From positions 8,529,531-8,593,530 of the forward strand of contig OU452234.1 of assembly GCA_911728455.2 (NCBI GenBank): DNA of 64,000 bases, given 5' to 3'. A program made the position numbers and the translations under genes. The stretch is from Marthasterias glacialis (Eukaryota > Echinodermata > Asteroidea > Forcipulatida > Asteriidae). Positions 36,216 to 47,700 of this stretch are shown here, piece after piece; positions within the stretch are counted from its first letter, which is position 1, and every line of letters begins with the position of its first letter. The notes beneath the pieces are model-generated. The model ran no database searches. It was not told the origin of the DNA and was given only the letters and a program-made list of their open reading frames with translations.

Positions 36216-38876
36216 TTGTGTCTCGTCGTTGGTACAATCATAATGGCATGCTGGCGTTCAAGCGTGAACTTTAATGAATTTCCCATTGGGTGAGCCAACG
36301 CAAGGTCCCGGTAAACAGGGAGGAAATATGGGAGAATAATGTGCAAAGCAAGTACAGAAACAAAACATGGGGCTGTGTTGGAGGGAAAAAGTGAACCCCC
36401 AAAAAAGGTAAAATGCATCCTTTTAAAAACTGGAGCAAGGTCTCAGTGATTGCTAGAGTATAGGCAATAATGTGTGGGAACTAATTAAGGTGTTTGTGAG
36501 ATATTAAAAGGTGACAAAAAAGCCCTGTCAACAAGAAATAAATGAGGAACAAGGTTTGAAACGAGCAGTAAAAGCTCGCATATGGTGTCATCGAGCAATC
36601 AAGGGAGAAATATTTCCTGCTAAGATGGGTTTTCCATAAACAGGTTTCTTTCGTATGTAAAATATTTCCACCTGGCTAACATGAAGTTGATTTCAAGTAA
36701 GATGTCCAAGTTGACTGGAAATTGACTAACAGGGTGTCCAATAGTCGCCAAGACACCCTCTGTTTGATACTCTACCAAATATTGACTAGCAATAAACCAA
36801 CTAAACAATCAATGTAACTAAACAGAAGCCGGAATGGAAATTTGCTTTTTACCTTTTTGATGCAATAAGCATCATTATTTAACAAGGAATGTGACTATAA
36901 ATGGAACTACATCCAAATAATAAAGATCTGTATGTGTATTAAACAGGCCTTATACTATTTTCCTAATCCTTACACATTGACCATTTAACACTTAATTTAG
37001 GTTTCTGAAATGCCAACATTATTACATGTACACGAAGTTTATGTTATCCAGTAACCATTCGTTGGTGCATTTGGTTTGAAAATCTCTTCTTTGTGAAAAT
37101 GTTTGTGAAGTGAAGTCTACAATTTGGCTCTTAGGGTAATATTTCATTAGCACTGCATTTTTTTTTACTCTGTCTAATGGTAAGTCTTGTTGTTTGTTTA
37201 TATATTTACTTAATTACATACTTAACTATCATTATTTTTTAACTTTTCTTCCTTTTTGAAAGGGGGGGGCAGTTTTCAAGTGATACAGAGATTGTGTAAT
37301 TAAACCTTTGCTACTAAGAACTCGTACTTTTCTAGGCGGATAATTTGAATTCAGTCCTGTTTAAGTTGTCAAGGAGAACGTCATCTTCTTGGCAATCTCC
37401 AATTCTAAATCCTGGCTCAGAGAAACTATAGCCAGATCATCAACGTGGACGTTTCTTTACGGCTGCCCTGGACGCACCCTATTCAAAGGTTCTTGTCACT
37501 GTATTAACTAGTGTCATCACAGGGACATAATGAATACCTTGTCCCAGCCGGCATCGGCTTCTTTTCAATTCAGCGTGGTGCATGTGTCTTGTTTTCTCGT
37601 TGCAAAATGTCGGAGGGCATGTCTTCATTGGAAACCTCACAGGAGTACATGTGTGGCTTTGTGTTTTTGCCATGTTGAGTACAAACAATAGTGCTTAGCA
37701 GAATGTGGTGAAGGGTGTAAGCATAGCTTAACATGGTCACCGTTCATGGGTACAAAAGGGGCAAAGATCACAACAGTTGTCCTCCAACACCCTTTTCGTT
37801 ACAGAATTCACTGCACAGATCTGACATTACTTGACATTATGCTTGAGAAAAATAGGGGCCTGGCTCAGCTGAAATTGTCCCTGAATTGAGGATTGTTTTT
37901 CAACTGATTCTAGGGCACCTATTGTTAGTCGAACAAGGGATAACCTGGGCCAGAGAAAGACTTAAAAAGTTGGCCTTTCCACCGGTGTGACCAAGCCACC
38001 CACTCCAAGAAAAACTTTGGGTGTATTCAATGACAAAAGAAGAAAGAGAGGGGATGAAACAGTTGCGGGGCACGGGCTACACCAACTTGAGTGTTACATA
38101 AACTGTCCAAATCCTGAGGCTATTTTCTGCGTAATCTTTTACTTGGGTAGGTGGCTGAAGGTTAGGATGGGGTTGTTTGGACTTTTGGCAGCTCATAAAG
38201 GTTAGACTTAAGACAGGGTTGAGCTTTGCCTTTTGGGGGTGTAGTTGAAGTTTCATGTGTGGGCGACAGTATTTGCGTGATAAAAAAATCCCTCTCTTTT
38301 AGTGGAAAATCTGGAACCATCTGCCAAGGGGGTTGGCATGGGACAAGGTAGTTTTGTTGATTTTGAGATTTCAATTTAATATATTGTTGTATCGGCGCAA
38401 CAAAGTTGTATGTCCAAAAATAGAGTTTACGTGAAACACAAGTTTTAGAATGACAAAATGTGGTCAATGGACGCCGAGATAACTGGTCGTTGCACGGAGC
38501 GCTTTCACGTGAGATACGACTTTGTTGCACACAAAATTAGTTACGACGTTGTTGCAACGAGACAACGATATGTGCATAAACTCTGTGTGTTCCTTTTCCT
38601 CGTATTCAATGAACATATCATGCGTATAAAGATAAATGTGGTATTTCCTTTCCAGTATGTTTTTGATAATAACTGAAATTATATCTCAGATTTGGAATAT
38701 TTCTTGTCTAAACTATTTATATAGCAATGAAAAACCCAAGTATTCATGACTTAAAAACCCTGTTATGTGTTAAATTCCTAAATGACAAGGCTCTGATTAG
38801 CATTGCCACCCAAGCTTGAATGCATGTTTGTAACAGGGGGTGAGGTTCTTCTCAAGGAATACATCCTTACTGAGGA

Positions 38877-39200
38877 AGGAGGATGTTGTGATGGGAGGGG
38901 GTCATTTGGTCTTAGGCATTAGTTGCCAGGCTACCTTTGGGGAAGACGGCCCATGCTCACTGTTAGGGAAGGGGCCATTTGGTCTTAGGGATTAATTGCC
39001 AGGCTACCTTTGGGGAAGATGGCCCATGCTCACTGTAAGGGAAGGGGTCATTTGGTCTTAGGGATTAGTTGCCAGGCTACTTTTGGGGAAGATGGCCCAT
39101 GCTCACTGTTAGGGAAGGGGTCATTTGGTCTTAGGAATTAGTTACCAGGCCTTATTTGGGGAGACGGCCCATGCTTACTGTTTGGGAAGGGTCAATTAAA
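38877..39200 (+). repeat. 73-bp tandem repeat, about four copies
   Basis: CCCATGCTCACTGT-type strings start at 38950, 39023, 39096 and 39168, giving periods of 73, 73 and 72 bp. Each unit contains GGTCATTTGGTCTTAGG, ATTAGTTGCCAGGC and TTTGGGGAAGA(C/T)GGCCC. The copies are about 90% alike by eye; the first lacks the normal left end. Confidence 0.9.
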
Positions 39201-40412
39201 CAAGAGTCAATTAAACAAGTTCATCATTTATGCTTCTCCAACTCTCTGGCTTCACCCTTCCATTTTGTCCAACTTCACAAAGCTCAACACAATGCATGTG
39301 GATGCTTGTTTCTTGTCCACATGCATATGACTAATGTTGATCTGTTTTTCACCCGTGTATGAAAAGCGTTGCGATGCTAATTGTTGTTAGCATTCACAGT
39401 TGCAATCCTGGAGGGCCAAATCTTGTTCATTCAAAGGTTTGGACAGATCTGAGAGGAGAGTACATAGGGCAAGGTCATATTACTAGCTGAAACGTGCCTG
39501 TTGAATCCTACTTTAAATAAACTGATTAATTTTGTGAAATTATGATAATTCTAAAGATGAAACAAGAATTTTTTGAAATGCAAAGTAAAAGTTTTAATTT
39601 GGAAATGTCAGGACGAATAAACAACTTTTGATGTCAATGCTTGTCTGTGTTTTATATGCACAACAGAAACATAATTCTGCTAACTGAAATATCTGCCGTT
39701 TTATCATTTACATTTTATGGTAATTTATGGTAACTCATTATTAGGGGTTGTCCAAAGATGTCAGTACAGAAGGTTTATCCCTTTCCCATAATTAGTACCA
39801 AGATTGCTCCTGCCTTTTCCATGTATTTATCAATGTATGTATAATATCAACAATTTTGCATTTTCCTTGTAGTAGATGTATGTTGTGCAATACTGTGACA
39901 GTGTTTATAAATATGCTCAGCCCTGCGTCTTCAAATGGAATTTCAACATTTGTGAACATTTTCCCACATTTAATTAAGAAAATAGTAAGTGTTACAAAGC
40001 TGAGCTAAAATCCATTTCATTTTCTTTGGGAAGAAAAAACCCATCATGGCACTTCATATGAAATTTTGAGCTAATAGCATTTGTGTCAATGTATATTCAG
40101 TTTGCATCTTTAAAGTGATTACTGTGATCTGGAATCTTGAATTTAAAATGAGTTACTTTTGTAAGATAAAATGTGAAAAAGAGAAAGAAGCTATGTGTTG
40201 AATAGTGTAATTAAAGTTGAATCATTCTCATGCCCCAATGCTACACTGTCACGTGTCACATTATAAAACCCTTTACGTTTTTTACTGTACATAAATTCAT
40301 TCCATATATGTCCATGTGTTTGCCGATCCTGAAACTGACTTGTCACATTTTGTCCCCGTTTCGTCGACCGGAGAGAGTACCCATGTGACAGGAGTTGATG
40401 ACGCAATCCTGG

Positions 40413-40426
40413 GTTGCCATGGCAAC
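40413..40426. promoter_or_regulatory. perfect palindromic RFX X-box
   Basis: GTTGCCATGGCAAC fits the RFX-family X-box consensus GTHNYYATRRNAAC at every position and is a perfect inverted repeat. X-boxes control cilium genes across animals. It lies in a GC-richer patch (40360-40450). No start codon or exon nearby was identified, so its target gene is unknown. Confidence 0.5.
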
Positions 40427-41161
40427 GGACCATATGGATGGAGACAGATTACCCACAGTGTGCATTCTCAACCGGCTCATATACATACACACACACGTGC
40501 ATCATGTGTGAATGGCCCTCCGCCTCAGACAACGTTGCCTGCAAATAATGCGTGGGTGGCTTTTTACTGTTGCTCTGCTGGAAAAATTGTCTACTTTTTT
40601 CCTCTTCTCTCCTCGTTGGTTTCTTCTTTACTTCTTATTTTAAAGCAGCCCTGTGTATTAGGATCCTTAGAGCTTCAAGTCCCTTAAGGTTTGTGTGGAG
40701 ATATGAGCTTTAGAAACTGGTGCGCACAGATCATGTGATTCACTGGTATTATGTAATCACCAATTCCCATGCTGTCTACACCTTACATACATTGATGCAA
40801 CGGACTGTGTCAAGGTTTCAAACCTGTGCAGAGTTGTTATGTTTGTATGTAAACAAATAATTTGTATACAACTAACAATAACGTGCAATGTCAAAGCAAA
40901 TTTCCCCCCAAGTATAACACTCATGGTATATGGACTGCCCAGCCACTGTTTCTTTCGAGCCAAGTCTCAAGGGCAAGTCTTTTAGTCATTTAGGTCATTT
41001 AGTCATTTGATCTGAAATACTGTACGTATGTTTTCCTAAAAGATTGTCAATATCCATATCATCACAGAGTAGATTATTTTGATCAATTCATACATTGCTT
41101 CGTACATTTTTAAAATAGCTAGCTGAAACATCAAAGAAAATCCAGATATTTTCTGAGTTGG

Positions 41162-41184
41162 TTTTTTTTTTTTTTTTTTTTTTT
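41162..41184 (+). repeat. T23 homopolymer
   Basis: An uninterrupted T run of about 23 bases, which is a poly(A) tract on the minus strand. It could mark the 3' end of a retroposed sequence, but nothing recognisable precedes it on the minus strand. Confidence 0.95.
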
Positions 41185-41869
41185 ATTAGTTTGTTTTTTA
41201 AATCATGTCGATTGTCGGCAGTACAATTTTTGTTTCTGAACGTATTTCTTCCCTTTCCATGGCAATGCGTACAAAACAAGATCAACAATGCGCCATGGCC
41301 AGACTTTAGAAAATTACTTTGAAAAAGATGTTACTTTATTACAATGTCTTTTCACACATTTCAGGTCAAGAAATTTCTTCGCCAGATGAAAGAAAATTAT
41401 CAAAATCATATTACCTGAGTACAATGTAAAATTTCATAACTATTGAATCTGTTTGCATGGCAACGAGGACAGTATGAGTTGCAACAATTATCCTAGTCTT
41501 TTGAAAATTGCCGGAAGTAGACAAACTTCTGTTGAGTTTTATCTCAAAGACAAGTCGTCATTGTGGTTTCAGGATAACTGACGCTAAATTAAGGTCCGTT
41601 TGTCTTCCTGTAGGTGAAAAAAAACTCTTTGAGATACTATAGAGAAAACAGGTGGTTTTTCTTCTACTATGATTGAATCTAGGAAGGAAGGGGGGTACTC
41701 CCTTGTTGAACACACTGCTCTCCGGCAATAACGTCATCCAACTCATAATTTGCTTGACGAAGTCGGTTCCCTCAAACTCCAAAGATACGGTGGACAAGAA
41801 GAAAAGGTTTTTTTATTCCCGTCTTCTCTGTGTATATTTATATCATTGTAAAGCTTCCCTTTTTCTTAG

Positions 41870-41930
41870 AAGCTATCAGTGATCATGCCTGAAGAGTCGT
41901 ATCTCAAGAGTTTCTACGGACCACTGGGAA
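41870..41930 (+). CDS. possible small coding exon
   Basis: The acceptor CTTCCCTTTTTCTTAG (ending 41869) is followed by an ATG with A at -3 (41885-41887) and an open frame starting MPEESYLKSFYGPLG. A possible donor GTATTT lies at 41931. It could be a first coding exon behind a 5'UTR intron. The piece is too short for its codon content to be convincing, and I recognise no family. Confidence 0.2.
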
Positions 41931-42482
41931 GTATTTGTAACATCCGCTTTTTCCTTTTTCTCTCTGTTTTGTGGGAAAGTGCATGTATTCAAAAAGACGT
42001 TGCCATGATTGAACATTTTGTGTCTCATCTTGTAAGTAGCTGTTTAATTAGGTATTGTCTTACTTTTTCACAAATGTTATTTATCCTGAAGCAGTTTTGA
42101 CGGCCATTGTAATCTAGGTAAATAGCTTCATTAGATTACCAGCCAAGATTTTTTTTGTATTTTGATGTCACTCCTGAAGTATAGTTTTTGTCCTTAACAG
42201 CTGCTTAAGAAGAAAGTTATCAAAACAGTATTTTAGTTTTTCTTTTCACAAAACATATCGTAAAATCAAAACTAGTGAAGTAGAAAAGGGCAGGTAATTG
42301 TCGTTTGTGTGTTCAATTATTTATACACCTATACTTTGCTATGCATTTTATCAAATCAGACTGGTACACTGTTTTTTGGATGACAACATTTTCGACAAGT
42401 ATTTTTCAAGAGTTTTTTCCCTAACTTTGTTATTCCCTACGAGGTTTCTTAAATCATTTCATTTTTATTATCTACACTAATG

Positions 42483-42597
42483 TGTACTAAGCACTATATA
42501 TAGTCCTGCAGAAAGGAAACAAATCTGCAGGCACCCTGGATGGGATTCGAGCAATTGACCTCCACTAGACCATCGAGCTCACTCGTTGACAAGAGGC
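42483..42597 (-). mobile_element. tRNA-like SINE head fragment, internally deleted
   Basis: On the minus strand TGGTCTAGTGG (A box, 42562-42572) and GCTCGAATCCC (B box, 42542-42552) are only about 10 bp apart, against 30 or more in tRNA genes, so the middle of the head is missing. A CTGCAG-bordered segment with a CTGCAG(A/G) repeat follows. Confidence 0.5.
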
Positions 42598-42779
42598 TAG
42601 TTTAAATCTTTTAAAAAATAAAAAAAAAAAAAGGGGGGTGGTCAGATTCTAGGCAGTGACTTTCCCTTTGAAAAATCAAGAGATGTTTTGAGGGGAAGAA
42701 TTAGTACTTTCTTTATGAAAGTTGACAAGATACTGACAAAATAGGGAGACAGCCAACATTAGGGCTAGAAGCACCAGCC

Positions 42780-42894
42780 CATTAATCCCAAAGTTCAAAT
42801 CCTATTGTAGTCAATTTTTCACCCCAAATATTGAATTCAAATTTTCCCAAGTCAGTTTTCCTCGTGGTTTATTACTTGTCTTTATGAAAGAAGA
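42780..42894 (+). mobile_element. tRNA-derived SINE fragment, copy 2 of a family
   Basis: AGTTCAAATCC (B-box-like, 42792-42802) is followed by TGTAGTCAATTTTT, CCCCAAATA and TCCTCGTGGTTTATTACTT, collinear with the copy at 13594-13706. The copy is more diverged. Confidence 0.65.
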
Positions 42895-43105
42895 ACTACT
42901 GAGAGATTACATTTTAATTGTATAGCATTATTGTCACGCTGTTTGTATATACACTGAGTGTTCAATTGTCAGTACTGAAAAGGTTAACTGTCTTTTTCAT
43001 AATTTACTAGCTAATGTTACAGGTATACCATTACAACGTTTCACCATACAGTGTCTGCTGAATACATCGGGCTACAGCACAAATTCTCTTCTCTCTTAGT
43101 CAAGA

Positions 43106-44050
43106 GGTCCTTTTGGAGACTATTTGAGTTTCGTTGTGGAGACTATTTGAGTTTCCTTGTGGAGACTATTTGAGTTTCCTTGTGGAAGATATTTGAGTTT
43201 CCTTGTGGAGACTATTTGAGTTTCCTTTTGGAGACTATTAGAGTTTCGTTGTGGAGACTATTTGAGTTTCCTTGTGGAGACTATTTGAGTTTCCTTGTGG
43301 AAGATATTTGAGTTCCTTTGTGGAGACTATTTGAGTTTCCTTTTGGAGACTATTAGAGTTTCCATGTGGAGACTATTTGAGTTTCCTTTTGGAGACTATG
43401 TGAGTTTCCTTGTGGAGACTATTAGAGTTCCCTTCTAGAAACCTTTTGAGTTTCCTTGTGGAGCCTATTTGAGTTTCCTTATGGAGACTATTAGAGTTCC
43501 CTTCTAGAAACCTTTTGAGTTTCCTTGTGGAGCCTATTTGAGTTTCCTTGTGGAGACTATTAGGGTTTCCTCCTGGAGACTATTAGAGTTCCCTTGTAGA
43601 AACTATTTGAGTTTCCTTGTGGAGACTATTAGAGTTTCCTCCTGGAGACTATTAGAGTTTCCTTGTGGAGACTATTTGAGTTTCCTTATGGAGACTATTA
43701 GAGTTCCCTTGTAGAAATTATTCAAGTTTCCTTGTAGACGCTATTTGAGTTTCCTTGAGGAGACTATTAGAGTTCCCTTGTAGAGGCTATTTTTTTGTTT
43801 CCTTGTAGAGGCTATTTGAGTTTCCTTGTGGAGACTATTAGAGTTTCCTTGTGGAGACTATTAGAGTTCCTTTGTAGAGGCTATTTTTTTTTGTTTCCTT
43901 GTGGAGACTATTAGAGTTTCCTTGTAGAAGCTATTTGTCTTTCTTTGTGGAGACTATTTGAGTTTCTTTGTGGAGACTATTAGAGTTTCCTTGTAGAAGC
44001 TATTTGTCTTTCTTTGTGAAGACTATTAGAGTTTCGTGTGGAGACTTTGA
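43106..44050 (+). repeat. 23-bp minisatellite, about 41 copies
   Basis: The unit is close to GAGTTTCCTTGTGGAGACTA plus TTT or TTA, repeated head to tail. Variants such as TTAGAGTTCCC, CTTCTAGAAACC and TAGAGGCTATTTTTTT occur in blocks. One block shows a 69-bp higher-order repeat (3 x 23; CCTTCTAGAA at 43431 and 43500). Length changes in T runs occur near the right end. Since 23 is not a multiple of three, no frame stays open. Confidence 0.95.
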
Positions 44051-44342
44051 TTTCTGAGAAACAAGACCTGGTGGGGACGATCCCTAGGTAAAAACAAGCA
44101 GGTCTGGACTAAATCATTGTAGTTATTTATCACTCACAGCACAGTGAATGCTGTATACAGAAAAGTCCGCTGGGGGCTCTTGCCCTAATGTTATTTGCAC
44201 TGGCCAGGCATTTCCTCATTGAGCATTCTGTTTTCTCACAAGGTAAAGAAAATTCTAAAGAAATGAAACTGTTTGCTCTGCACTACCAGCTAACCTTCAG
44301 TGCTAAATACATGATGTACTGAAGTTGGCTTAGCACAGAGAA

Positions 44343-44418
44343 GTTTTGCTCAGCAGCACTAGGTTACCAGCCAAAATGTCATGTGTATAATATTAATTGT
44401 GACAGGTTTCCTACTAGA
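44343..44418. mobile_element. foldback (MITE-like) element, ACCAGCCA family
   Basis: The left arm TTTTGCTCAGCAGCACTAGG and TTACCAGCCAAAAT is followed by an AT-rich loop and a decayed right arm GTGACAGGTTTCCTAC. It aligns with the copy at 28752-28840. Confidence 0.5.
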
Positions 44419-44742
44419 TGTCGCTAAGTACGTCAGTTTGGTAAAGAACATTTTCTGTTAAAATTCCTCTTGACTCACTTAAATACAGTGTATTTTGGGT
44501 GTGTGGTATTCTGACAAGCTTGTTCTTGCCCAATTCTGAATACACTTCTATCATTATCTATCTATCTTTAAATAGGCTCTAGGTTTACCAGTCAGTGAAT
44601 ATCATTGGTTGAATTGTTATTGTAAGCTTGTTACCAAGAACGAAGGTCAAAATTGAACCCACCATGAAATTAGGAGGATGCATTTTGTGAGCCTCAAATC
44701 ATGATGCTGTAGTACACCATCCTTTTTAAAACAAGCACAGTT

Positions 44743-44750
44743 TGACGTCA
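44743..44750. promoter_or_regulatory. perfect CRE palindrome
   Basis: TGACGTCA in the context TTTGACGTCATGCC. The context GACGTCATGCC is also found at the CRE at 30700-30707. Confidence 0.35.
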
Positions 44751-47700
44751 TGCCTCCGAGTAAACCTCTTTAAACCATCACTCAAACCTTTTTCTACCTT
44801 CAAGTATTTCTCCCTTTAGTGGATAATAAGGCAAAGTCAAGGTTACAAAAGTTTAGCCCACTGAGGCAGCAAACTGAGTGGGATTTTTAGTGACCACACC
44901 TCGGGCATTTTAATATGCAGGATGCTGCTTGATATTTGCATACTGGTGCTGGTGGGCGTGTGGTACGGGCAACTTGTGGGTGTCTCTTTGATTAAGTACC
45001 CAGGTGGAAGCATAAAAAAAGGCACCACATTTTGTAGTGTTTAAGTATTTGAGTACAAAATATGATGACACAGTGAGGAGATACAAACAGTACTTGTAAT
45101 GTGAACTATACACAAATTGCATCAACTGTGTCCCCATGTTTTGCAATTGCGCAAGAATATGATGTCATAGGTTTTGTTTTTTGTAACAGCGTTCATTTAA
45201 GTGGTATTTCTATATGTACATTAATAACTGCAATTTGCTGTCTGCCACCTATGAACTGTGGAATTATATTTCAAGTTTTTGTCAAAATTATCCAAACGTT
45301 TTAATTATCTGTGTGTTTGTGTGATGTACTTCAAATTGAGAAGGTGTAGTTCATGTTAATAAACCTTTAACATATTACCGCCATCTTTGTCATGTACCTT
45401 GGATGCAGTTCTACATTAACGAATAATGATTCTTATTACACTAAAAAGGGAAACAACTTTTTCTTCCTTCAAGCCTCGGTTTTGGCACATTGTTTTGAAT
45501 TTGAGATGAGAAGGTAAAGATCTGTCTTACTAACTCATTGAACCAACTCGCGTCTTCAGCTGTAGCTGATTTTCTTTTCCATAGATTTTGATTGCAATTT
45601 TGATATTTCTTATTCTTCCGTGCAGGATCATTCTCCTTTTCTGAAAACACTGAGTGAAATTTGTATAGTTATTTATTTCTTGTAATGAAACCAAGGACAT
45701 CTCAACTGCAGACTTAATCAGTGTAGCTTAGAGGCCTGAGGAAACATGTAAACAAGGGTGCTTGCTGGTAATGAACCAGAAATACTGGGGTAAATGCCAA
45801 GTACTTCATGTTTACTGTTCAATGTTCCACTACCTATCCTAGTATGCAGGACCTACTGCTAAATATGTCTTATACAAGGAACATAGTAGTTATGGTAATG
45901 TATCTTGTTCCAGGTCAGGTTGGGATTTGAACCAACTTTCTGTAATGACGCTGAATCGTTTGGCCAAAAAACTCCAGAAAGTAACAAGTTCCACATGAGG
46001 AAGTTCAAGGAGAGAAAATGTTTTCTCTGTAGTAAGCAATTTTGATTATAAAACTACAGTAAACATTTCAAGATGGCAACAATTGTATGACATTTTCAAA
46101 CCAGCAACTTGTGAATGTGGTTCTTGAAACTTGTTTAACTCTCTCACTCTGAAAAGTCCATTTATGGCTGCACGCGCATAACTCAAATGGACGGCAAAGC
46201 CATTTAGGGTCTCAATTTTGTACAGTATCAAATGACAAACAAAAACATTTCCACCCATACGCGTACAAAAATTCCCCAGTCAAAGAGTTAATATAAAAGC
46301 ATGTTCTAAAAAAATAAAAATAAAAAATAATGAAGGAGGCTTTACTACAGCACACAGAGGTACTTAAAATTTTAACTTCTTGTCCCACCAATGAAAAAAA
46401 AAAACATTCTTGATTTCTAAAAATGTATATATATATATTATATATAGATATTTGTGGAACCACTGAGTGAGGTGATGTTATTACTCAAGCTAAATATGGT
46501 GGCCATTTTGAATAGTTAGACAGGCTACCCAGGTTTGAATGGGCAGGGGGAAATGCTTGTTCCTAGTGCCCAAACATTAAGGGGCACCTTGGTTGAAAAA
46601 CTTACTACTTACAAGTGTCTCTTTTTTGTGCATTGGGGAAGGGCATAAATAAATCTTGCCTAGATGATAAAAGAGTAAAAAGCTAGACATGGCCCACTTT
46701 GCTTAATAACCAGAAGGAATTTAATAGCCAGACTTGATCATGGAGCAGCCATCTTGTTTTTTTCCCATCTGAAGTAACGTAACCAAACCAGAGAGAAGAA
46801 TAGAATATCTGGTTGTCATAATAATAATCAGTATTACTGATTCCATTGCAAGGTGGTTGAAGCGTGGTAAAGAACTAAACAACACCATTTATCTAAATCT
46901 GGAGATTATTGTGGAGAGTTTTGCAAATCATATAAAATCTTACTGTTGGATGTGTATTTCTGATGCCATTTGTTTGGGAGGCACTTTGGTAATCTGGGAA
47001 ACAATTTCCAAGTGATGCTTAACACACCTAACCAGTACCATATCAATTTGTTTATAGCCTAAACCACTCCTATTTATTTGACTTGTTTTTACTCAATTTT
47101 TATGCATGGTGTGATTGTAACAAAATGTATTACATTTGCACATGTAACCTGTGTGGAAAGGAGTGTGTACTAAGAATTATAGCATACACACACTACGCAT
47201 AACTTGAATTCTTACGACATATGTATGCGGGATTATTATTGGCGATCATCTTCTTCAATCTTAAAAGTACGAGCTTTGACAAGGTCCAATCAGAAAAATG
47301 TTGAGATAATTAGTTAGATCAGAACCTTCTGTAAAAATACTTTTTTTAAGAAGGTCACACGGTAGAGCTGTTTGTATTTACAGTGCGTTGAAGAGACTCA
47401 GGTTTTTGAAAACCGTGATTTTACACACAAAATGATGATAAAGTCTGCTAAAACAACAATATAACTTAGCAACATAAATTTTGCTAAGCCAAAATTTCTG
47501 CTAAGCAGATGTATAAAATAAGACCCTGCTTATAACCATTTGATACATTGATATATATGTAATTTAAGCAGTAATTGTTGTTGGACAGTGACTGGTATTC
47601 ATTACTGGTATAGTTATGTGTACTATTAATGATATTCATTATTTAAATCACACCAAATCTTTGGCATTTGATTGGTTTGGATGTCTTGACAATTAAAGCA

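Larger units (their letters stand above)
34800..38876. other. AT-rich non-coding stretch
   Basis: No supported gene. It contains a tRNA-like SINE head (35232-35320), a CRE palindrome with a second CRE half-site (36147-36215) and a G8 tract near 37261. Confidence 0.55.
39201..43105. other. AT-rich non-coding stretch
   Basis: No firm gene. It holds a palindromic X-box at 40413, a T23 tract (41162-41184), a near X-box (41451-41464), a possible small exon (41870-41930), a SINE head fragment (42540-42597) and a SINE tail copy (42780-42894). Confidence 0.5.

Noticed and set aside
40316..40687. 123-codon plus-strand ORF over the X-box
   Set aside because: It includes a (CA)n-like stretch read as HIHTHT and a T-rich end, with no splice support.
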